From: Actinomadura sp. 6K520
Lineage (GTDB): Bacteria; Actinomycetota; Actinomycetes; Streptosporangiales; Streptosporangiaceae
NCBI RefSeq assembly: GCF_004349245.1
Contig: NZ_SMLC01000003.1
Location: forward strand, 1-64,000
DNA: 64,000 bases
Direction: 5' to 3'
This document shows, piece after piece, positions 59,605-64,000 of the stretch. The position numbers and the translations under genes are program-made. Every line of letters starts with the position of its first letter. The stretch's first letter is position 1. The notes under the pieces are model-generated. The model worked only from the letters and a program-made list of their open reading frames with translations, made no database searches and was not told the DNA's origin.

Positions 59605-59922
59605 ATGCAGCGCCTCGTGCCGCGGCGGGTGGACCGCGAGTTCGCAGAGCTGATCTGCGCCGACGAGCAGTGGCTGAGGGACGAGTTCGACGCCCTGGTC
59701 GCGGCGAGTTTCGGCGGACCGCCCACCCGGCCTGGGCCGCCCGCACCTCCCTGGACGCCGCCGGCCGGGCGACCGTGGCGATATCTCCCGTTCTCGTTCC
59801 CGGCACCGCCCGCTGTGCGGCGCGCCGCCCGGCCCGCCGGGAGCGGCCTCCCGATGCGGCGGCAGCGCTCACCTCCGGGGGACGACCCGGTGCGCGTACG
59901 TCACGGAGCAGGAAGACCGTAA
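59605..59922 (+). CDS. Small hypothetical protein, possibly stress-regulated
   Basis: This 105-aa protein has an N-terminal part (VPRRVDREFAELICADEQWL, RDEFDALVAASFG) that looks like a real, conserved actinobacterial helix-rich segment; the rest is Pro/Arg-rich and probably disordered. ATG 59605 follows GGGGAG. Its near-consensus promoter, divergent from hsp20 and sharing a similar operator, suggests co-regulation with heat shock. No family name is recognised. Confidence 0.55.
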   Translation: MQRLVPRRVDREFAELICADEQWLRDEFDALVAASFGGPPTRPGPPAPPWTPPAGRPWRYLPFSFPAPPAVRRAARPAGSGLPMRRQRSPPGDDPVRVRHGAGRP

Positions 59923-59979
59923 GGAGGGCTATCGCTGCAGAGAGTCGTCAGCTGAAGTCTCGCTCTTTTCGCATCTGCC

Positions 59980-60012
59980 AGGACCGGCGGGCGGCGACCG
60001 CCCGCCGGTCCT
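59980..60012. terminator. Bidirectional terminator between the small gene and the carboxypeptidase gene
   Basis: A 14-bp perfect stem (aggaccggcgggcg/cgcccgccggtcct) with a 5-base loop is followed by TTTC on the plus strand, between convergent genes. Confidence 0.85.
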
Positions 60013-60027
60013 TTCATGCCCGTGGGG

Positions 60028-61296
60028 TCAGGCGGCGCAGTACTGGGCCTCCTTGCCGATCGACCGGTAGGGGCAGTCGGCGTAGTCGGTCAGCCGCAGC
60101 AGGGCCTCGCGGCTGCGCTGGACCTCCCGGTCGATCGCGGACGGCGGCGGGTAGAAACTGCCTCCGCCCAGCTCGAAGGTGTAGGAGAAGATGCGGTACT
60201 GGCCCCACGTCCAGTCGATGGTGGTGCCGTCGGTGATGTACAGGTCGCTGGACTGCTGCGGGACGAAGCCGTTCGTCCCGGCCAGTTCCCGGCCGATGGT
60301 GCGGTGGGCCAGCTCGTCGTCGGCGGTCATCGTCCCGGGGACGGTGTTGTTGTAGGTGTAGCCGAACGGCCACAGCACCAGTTCCGCCTCGGAGTGGATG
60401 TCCAGGAACATCTTGATCTGCTGCGTGCCGCCTACGACCCGGCTCCGCACGAAGTCGGCGATCACCTTGGTCTCGGGGGCCGACTCGGCGCGGGTGCCCC
60501 GGTAGGTCTGGCTGGAGCCGCTGCCGGACGAGCCGCCGCAGCAGCCCCAGCGGTAGGCGAAGTTGCGGTTGAGGTCCGTGCCCGTCGAGGTCGAGTTGGG
60601 CTGGCGGTTCTTGCGCCACCACCGGCCGGCGGAGGTGTCGCTGGTCATGTCGTAGACCTGGCCGTCCGGGTTGGTCATGGGCATGATGTAGATCTCGCGC
60701 CCGTTCACCAGGTTCCTGATGCGGCTGTTGCCCGCGTACCCGCTGGTGAGCTGCCCGATGTAGTCGAGCGCCTGCTCGGCGGTGAGCCGCTCGCGCGCGT
60801 GGATGTTGGCGATGATGAGCACCTCGGGCTCGTTCTCGTCGGCCGCCACGTTGTCGCTGATCTTCACGCCGACGATGTCGCGTCCCTGGTACGACCTGCC
60901 CGCGACGAACTGCCGCGCGATCTGCGGGTACGCGGCGACGACGGAGTCGACGTTCTGCCGCATCTCGGCGTACGTGTGGTACGACGTCGCGGCCTTGGTC
61001 TCGACCGGGGCCGGGGACGCGGGCGGCGCCGCCCGCACCGTGTAGCCGAGTCTCCGGATCGCCCGCACCTCCGCCGGGATGGCGGTGACCGAGAGCTCGC
61101 CCGTCCGGACGTCGTCGATCGCCGCCCCGGTCCGCGCCACCTCGGTGCGCTGCTGGGCGGTGCCGGGACCGGTCACCACGTACTGCGCCGCGGCGTCCGG
61201 GGCGGGGGCGGCCGCGGCCGCGGGGGCGAAGGTCAGGATCAGGGCGAGTGCCGACGGGATGGTGAGGAGGGAGCACAGTTTCCGTGCACTGTTCAT
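60028..61296 (-). CDS. Secreted M14 zinc carboxypeptidase
   Basis: This 422-aa enzyme has a signal peptide (CSLLTIPSALALILTFAPAAAAA), a pro-region, and a carboxypeptidase A/T-like catalytic domain from about residue 115. Zinc ligands are in NIHARERLTAE (HxxE, near 163) and FLDIHSEAE (near 297); the catalytic Glu is in TFELGGGSFYPP (near 374). TDLNRNFAYRWG is the substrate-binding block. It releases C-terminal amino acids from peptides outside the cell, probably for nutrition or wall turnover. It starts at ATG 61296. Confidence 0.93.
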   Translation of the reverse strand: MNSARKLCSLLTIPSALALILTFAPAAAAAPAPDAAAQYVVTGPGTAQQRTEVARTGAAIDDVRTGELSVTAIPAEVRAIRRLGYTVRAAPPASPAPVETKAATSYHTYAEMRQNVDSVVAAYPQIARQFVAGRSYQGRDIVGVKISDNVAADENEPEVLIIANIHARERLTAEQALDYIGQLTSGYAGNSRIRNLVNGREIYIMPMTNPDGQVYDMTSDTSAGRWWRKNRQPNSTSTGTDLNRNFAYRWGCCGGSSGSGSSQTYRGTRAESAPETKVIADFVRSRVVGGTQQIKMFLDIHSEAELVLWPFGYTYNNTVPGTMTADDELAHRTIGRELAGTNGFVPQQSSDLYITDGTTIDWTWGQYRIFSYTFELGGGSFYPPPSAIDREVQRSREALLRLTDYADCPYRSIGKEAQYCAA

Positions 61297-61957
61297 ACGG
61301 GCACCTGCATTCGTGCTGCGCGCCCGGCGATCGCCTTGCGGGATGCCTGAAGGAAGCGCACGGGCGCTGGGGGGTGCCGTCACCATGAACGGGAACGGAA
61401 CGCTTGACAATGGCCGGCCGGCCGCCCGCCCCATCGGCGGAAACCCCCGGCCGGAGGCGTGAAAGGCCAGGCCAGGGTTCCCGCGGGCCGGGTCGCCGCG
61501 GCCCCGGTTCAGATCAATCGATGCCGTTGTGAAATTTCAATGGCCCATCGAGATGCGCTGTTCAAGCTGTAACAGGTTCTCATCCGGGTCGGTTCCCGTG
61601 CTGGTACCGAGGGGTTTCGGCCCGGCCTCTCCTGGGTGCGGAGCGTGACCGTCCTTGCCGGGGCGACGAGCCGGTGACGTCGATTTATGGACATCTCGTA
61701 TCGCGATTTACGGCCGAGTTGTGACCGGAATACCGGATACTTTGATTGGGTATTGACCAGAACATCACCTTTGCTTACCTTGTTAATAGAACGCGTTCTA
61801 CTCGTTGGGGCCCGTGTCGATGCGGACACGGCCGCTCCGGCTCCCGTCCTCGAAACATGCCGCCCCCGCCGTCCATTGGCCACGGGCGTGGTGGCGCATG
61901 GGTCGAAGGGCTCCCACCCCGTTCCTTCGGGTGCAGGCGCGACGCCCACCGTTCGAA
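61297..61957. other. 661-bp intergenic region with an operator-bearing promoter
   Basis: This region separates the carboxypeptidase (minus) from a secreted protein gene (plus). The part at 61500-61800 is strikingly AT-rich for this genome. It contains a strong promoter and palindrome (listed separately) and, at about 61529-61545, a GAAATTTC-centred palindrome inside CGATG ... CATCG. The remaining 150 bp before 61958 form a long untranslated leader. No further gene is supported. Confidence 0.6.
61753..61800 (+). promoter_or_regulatory. Promoter TTGACC-N17-TACCTT with palindromic operator TAGAACGCGTTCTA
   Basis: The -35 TTGACC (61753-61758) and -10 TACCTT (61776-61781) are 17 bases apart. The perfect 14-bp palindrome at 61787-61800 lies right at the expected transcription start, so a bound repressor would block initiation. 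The palindrome fits the KstR consensus TNNAACNNGTTNNA, a TetR-family motif, though other TetR proteins use similar sites. Confidence 0.65.
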
Positions 61958-62455
61958 ATGAGGACCACCTTGTCCCGCACCACGAAGAAGCTGGCCGCGA
62001 TCGCATCGACCACCGCCGCGGCCGCCCTCACCGTCGCCGTGACCGCCACCCCCGCTATGGCCTGGACGGCCGGTGACTTCACCGCCACGCTCAACGGCAC
62101 GATGGTCATCGACGCGGGCATCGCCGCCGAGTGCACCGGCTCGACGCTGAGCGGCACCATCGACGCCAACGGCAACCTCACCATCACCTCCGCCTCGGTC
62201 AGCGGCTGCGGCGTCACGGTCACGCCCAACAACCTGCCGTGGTCCGGCAGCCTCAACAACGGCGTCGCGAGCCTCAACGGCTTCTCGATGAGCGCCATCG
62301 GCTGCACCTACGGCGGCAACCTGTCCGGCAGCTTCAGCGGCACCGACCTCCCGGTCACCGCCACGTTCGCCGACCAGACGGTCAACAAGACCAGCGGCTG
62401 GCTGTGCCCGGGCTCCGCCACCGTCACCGCGACGTACGACTTCGCCGCGGCCTGA
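61958..62455 (+). CDS. Secreted four-Cys beta-rich protein
   Basis: This 165-aa protein has a clear signal peptide (KKLAAIASTTAAAALTVAVT, ending TPAMA before WTAGDF). The mature part is Gly/Ser/Thr/Asn-rich, strongly beta-like, with four Cys (AECTGS, SGCGVTV, IGCTYGG, WLCPGSA), so two disulfides are likely. No enzyme motif is seen. Similar small secreted proteins are common in Actinomadura-type genomes with no assigned function. ATG 61958 lacks a ribosome-binding site, and the mRNA would have a leader of about 165 bases from the predicted promoter. Confidence 0.75.
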   Translation: MRTTLSRTTKKLAAIASTTAAAALTVAVTATPAMAWTAGDFTATLNGTMVIDAGIAAECTGSTLSGTIDANGNLTITSASVSGCGVTVTPNNLPWSGSLNNGVASLNGFSMSAIGCTYGGNLSGSFSGTDLPVTATFADQTVNKTSGWLCPGSATVTATYDFAAA

Positions 62456-62464
62456 CCTCCGGTG

Positions 62465-62537
62465 ACCGGCTCGGCCTGACGTCAGCCGAGCCGGTCCCAC
62501 CACCGTGACCCCGGCCCCCACCCCGCCGGGGTCACGG
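62465..62537 (+). terminator. Tandem hairpin terminators after the secreted protein gene
   Basis: Two hairpins follow the stop codon: a near-palindrome around CTGAC/GTCAG (62465-62495) and a 12-bp stem CCGTGACCCCGG/CCGGGGTCACGG (62503-62537). Confidence 0.75.
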
Positions 62538-62707
62538 CACCGGAGACCGGATCGTGCCGCGGACGTGAGGGGGCCGGGCACTACCGACAACGGAGACTGT
62601 CCCAGGAGGGGCGGCGCGCGGTGATGGCCGTGTGCATGGCAGGGGCCTCAATGTGACGAACCCCCGGCCGCATCTGGCCGAGGGCTCGCGGAGTCGAGCG
62701 GGGGGCG

Positions 62708-62971
62708 TCAGGTGAGGTCGTGCGCGCTGCTCTTGACCGAGCGGGTGAACGCCGACCATGCCGAGGCACTGAAGGTCAGCTTCGGCCCCTCCGGATCCTT
62801 GGAGTCACGCACACCGACCATGGGGGCAAGGTCCGCCACCTCAACGCAGTCGCCGCCCTCATGGCCGCTGTAGCTGCTCTTACGCCAGAGACCTGCCACC
62901 TCGACGCAGTTCCCCCCGGAATGGTCGCTGTAGCTGCTCTTACGCCAGTGAACGCTGGGCATGTCCTTCAT
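62708..62971 (-). CDS. DUF397 protein with internal tandem duplication
   Basis: This 87-aa DUF397 protein, the usual partner of WhiJ-type XRE regulators, contains the family hallmark WRKSSYS...GGxCVEVA twice (residues about 9-27 and 29-47) because of a 60-bp tandem duplication, then one copy of the rest (VGVRDSKDPEGPKLTFSASA). The ATG overlaps the regulator stop (ATGA). DUF397 proteins probably modulate the XRE partner. Confidence 0.9.
   Translation of the reverse strand: MKDMPSVHWRKSSYSDHSGGNCVEVAGLWRKSSYSGHEGGDCVEVADLAPMVGVRDSKDPEGPKLTFSASAWSAFTRSVKSSAHDLT
62834..62947 (-). repeat. 60-bp tandem duplication inside the DUF397 gene
   Basis: Segments 62834-62887 and 62894-62947 are highly similar with a 60-bp period and an identical 21-base end (the shared string covers ctgtagctgctcttacgcca). 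This doubles the N-terminal 20 residues of the DUF397 domain in frame. Confidence 0.8.
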
Positions 62972-63765
62972 AGGCTCTCCATGACAGCAGTTATCAAGGC
63001 TCGCGACTCGCCGACAGGCAGTGCGTAGCCTCTCAGCAAGTCATACCGTACGACATACTCGGGTACCCTCGTCGGCTGTTCAATGAGCATGCCCATTCCC
63101 GCTGACTCTGTGTAAGCGACATTTATGCCGTCGTTGAAGCCGAGAAGAGTGAAGCTTCCGGTCAGGCCGGGGTAGTAGCCCACGTCCTGTGGGACTACCT
63201 GGATCATCGTGTTGGGGCGCTCGCTTAGTTCCAGTAGAAAGCGGAGCTGCTCGCGCAGGACTGTCTTGTCGCCGACTACCCGCCGGAGGACTCCCTCATC
63301 GAGGGTGAACCACACATGAGGGCTGTCTTGCCTCGTAAGAATTTCCTGTCGCCTGAGTCGTTCTTGTACGAGTTCGTCAATGCTGGGGCCGTCGAGGGAC
63401 GCCATCATGGAACGAATGTAGTCCTCGGTTTGGAAGAGACCATTTACCAAGAGTGCCGAGTAGACCCTGACGGCATCAGCTTTCTTCTCGCGCTCCTGAT
63501 ACTCGACGAAGCCCGGCGGGAGAGTGGTCTGGACCTCGACTTCATTGGCGAGCTTCCAAAGGCGGTGAAATAGGCCGTCCGTCCTGAAGAAGGTATCGAG
63601 ATCTTGTGCGCTCTGTTCAGATACCTTGCGGCCGCTCTCCATCGTGCTGATCCACTGCGGGGTGCAGCCGAGAGCGTCGGCGAGCTCCTTGCCTGTAAGT
63701 CTGGCCTTGTCACGCATGCGGCGGAGTTCCGTGCCGAAGAAGGTGCGCGCTCGATTTTCACCCAT
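62968..63765 (-). CDS. XRE-family regulator with DUF5753 (WhiJ-like)
   Basis: This 265-aa regulator has an N-terminal Cro/C1 HTH (ELRRMRDKARLTGKELADAL, GCTPQWISTMESGRKVS) at about 13-52 and a C-terminal DUF5753 domain (ALLVNGLFQTEDYIRSMMAS, MIQVVPQDVGYYPGLTGSFT, VRYDLLRGYALPVGES). These WhiJ-like regulators with DUF397 partners are numerous in actinomycetes and influence development or antibiotic production. An inverted repeat GTTGAG-N10-CTCAAC at 63800-63821 upstream is a likely own operator. Confidence 0.92.
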   Translation of the reverse strand: MGENRARTFFGTELRRMRDKARLTGKELADALGCTPQWISTMESGRKVSEQSAQDLDTFFRTDGLFHRLWKLANEVEVQTTLPPGFVEYQEREKKADAVRVYSALLVNGLFQTEDYIRSMMASLDGPSIDELVQERLRRQEILTRQDSPHVWFTLDEGVLRRVVGDKTVLREQLRFLLELSERPNTMIQVVPQDVGYYPGLTGSFTLLGFNDGINVAYTESAGMGMLIEQPTRVPEYVVRYDLLRGYALPVGESRALITAVMESL

Positions 63766-63799
63766 TTGGAGCCTCCGGGGAGTTGACCAGCGAGGGCTG

Positions 63800-63821
63800 G
63801 TTGAGTTGATCTTGGCTCAAC
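63800..63821. promoter_or_regulatory. Inverted repeat GTTGAG-N10-CTCAAC upstream of the XRE gene
   Basis: A perfect 6-bp inverted repeat lies 35 bp before the regulator start, in the region shared with a divergent gene beginning at 63921, so it may be an operator for both. Confidence 0.45.
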
Positions 63822-63920
63822 TTGACCGGCGGTGTGGAACGGTCACTGGCGCACTTTAACCCGGACCATGAGGCTGTTCGCAAACTTTTCGCCGCAACGA
63901 CAGACAACGAGGTCCCCGAC

Positions 63921-64000
63921 ATGTCAAAGAGGTCGATATCGAATAATTACGAAAAGACAGGGCAATTGCCCCCGATGTCCGATTGGCGGGGTGAGCGATT
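63921..64000 (+). CDS. 5' end of a gene running off the window (unknown product)
   Basis: An open frame from ATG 63921 with GAGG nine bases upstream encodes MSKRSISNNYEKTGQLPP and continues to the window edge. Divergent genes near WhiJ-like regulators often encode small ATP-binding or methyltransferase proteins. The 26 or so residues seen are too few to assign a product. Confidence 0.4.
   Translation, partial: MSKRSISNNYEKTGQLPPMSDWRGER

Noticed and set aside
1-64000. CRISPR array, tRNA, rRNA, insertion sequence, phage or integrative element
   Set aside because: No regularly spaced repeats, cloverleaf or rRNA sequence, transposase, integrase or att-like duplication was recognised on either strand.

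Overview
The window is very GC-rich, with strong third-position GC bias, dense operons and many GTG/TTG starts. It carries a SigR/RsrA pair, a complete 'conservon', WhiJ-like XRE/DUF397 genes and an F420-type oxidoreductase. This points to a filamentous actinomycete. The mix and the G/C-palindrome elements resemble Thermomonosporaceae such as Actinomadura, but that genus-level guess is inference. I saw no rRNA, tRNA, CRISPR array, insertion sequence or replication origin.

Layout. (a) 1-4050: a STAND-type ATPase/HTH regulator, an FAD oxidoreductase and a small membrane protein. The first 93 bp exactly copy part of the ATPase gene. (b) 4181-14347: a lipid or steroid-type metabolic island with a fatty acyl-AMP ligase, a PhaC-like hydrolase/AMP-ligase fusion, a P450, an SDR, an MpaB/DUF2236 oxygenase, a TetR regulator and a carboxylesterase. 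(c) 14381-28716: core genes in an order I recall from Streptomyces: hisN, Ser/Thr kinase, rsgA, aroA, an ECF sigma/anti-sigma pair, DoxX, SRAP protease, DksA-like protein, sigR-rsrA and an epimerase. sigR has a perfect SigR-type promoter and a long-isoform start. (d) 29290-35254: two HD-domain membrane proteins, a CopD/CtaG copper protein whose gene runs 145 bp into its convergent neighbour, and an SPFH coiled-coil protein. (e) 35265-39237: a five-gene conservon (sensor kinase, roadblock, DUF742, GTPase, CYP157-like P450). (f) 39573-46021: an AraC regulator, a two-component system and a divergent lipoprotein/adaptor/MacB-type ABC operon. (g) 46069-49573: a small cluster of dioxygenase, methyltransferase and carnitine-type acyltransferase. 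(h) 49881-54558: kinase, pyrimidine-dimer glycosylase-like protein, SpoIIE-type phosphatase and secreted esterase. (i) 54877-56858: two paralogous Cys-containing precursor-like peptides followed by an M50 membrane metalloprotease. (j) 57054-64000: LLM oxidoreductase, a kinase remnant, an hsp20/MerR operon, a zinc carboxypeptidase, a secreted four-Cys protein behind a palindromic operator, and an XRE/DUF397 pair.

Best candidate for an undescribed system: the operon on the minus strand from 56858 to 54877. Its two peptides share an N-terminal leader-like block (LPER...LST) and a C-terminal two-Cys block, but differ in between. A hairpin plus T-run between them should raise the dose of the first peptide, and the second peptide is translationally coupled to an intramembrane protease. 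This is the organisation of a ribosomally made, proteolytically processed exported peptide system, without any recognisable known modification enzyme.

A second theme is a dispersed palindrome (GGGGGG-n3/4-GGGGGG-nCGn-CCCCCC). It occurs five times, four of them inside genes without breaking the frame, so it appears to seed extra surface loops in otherwise conserved proteins.
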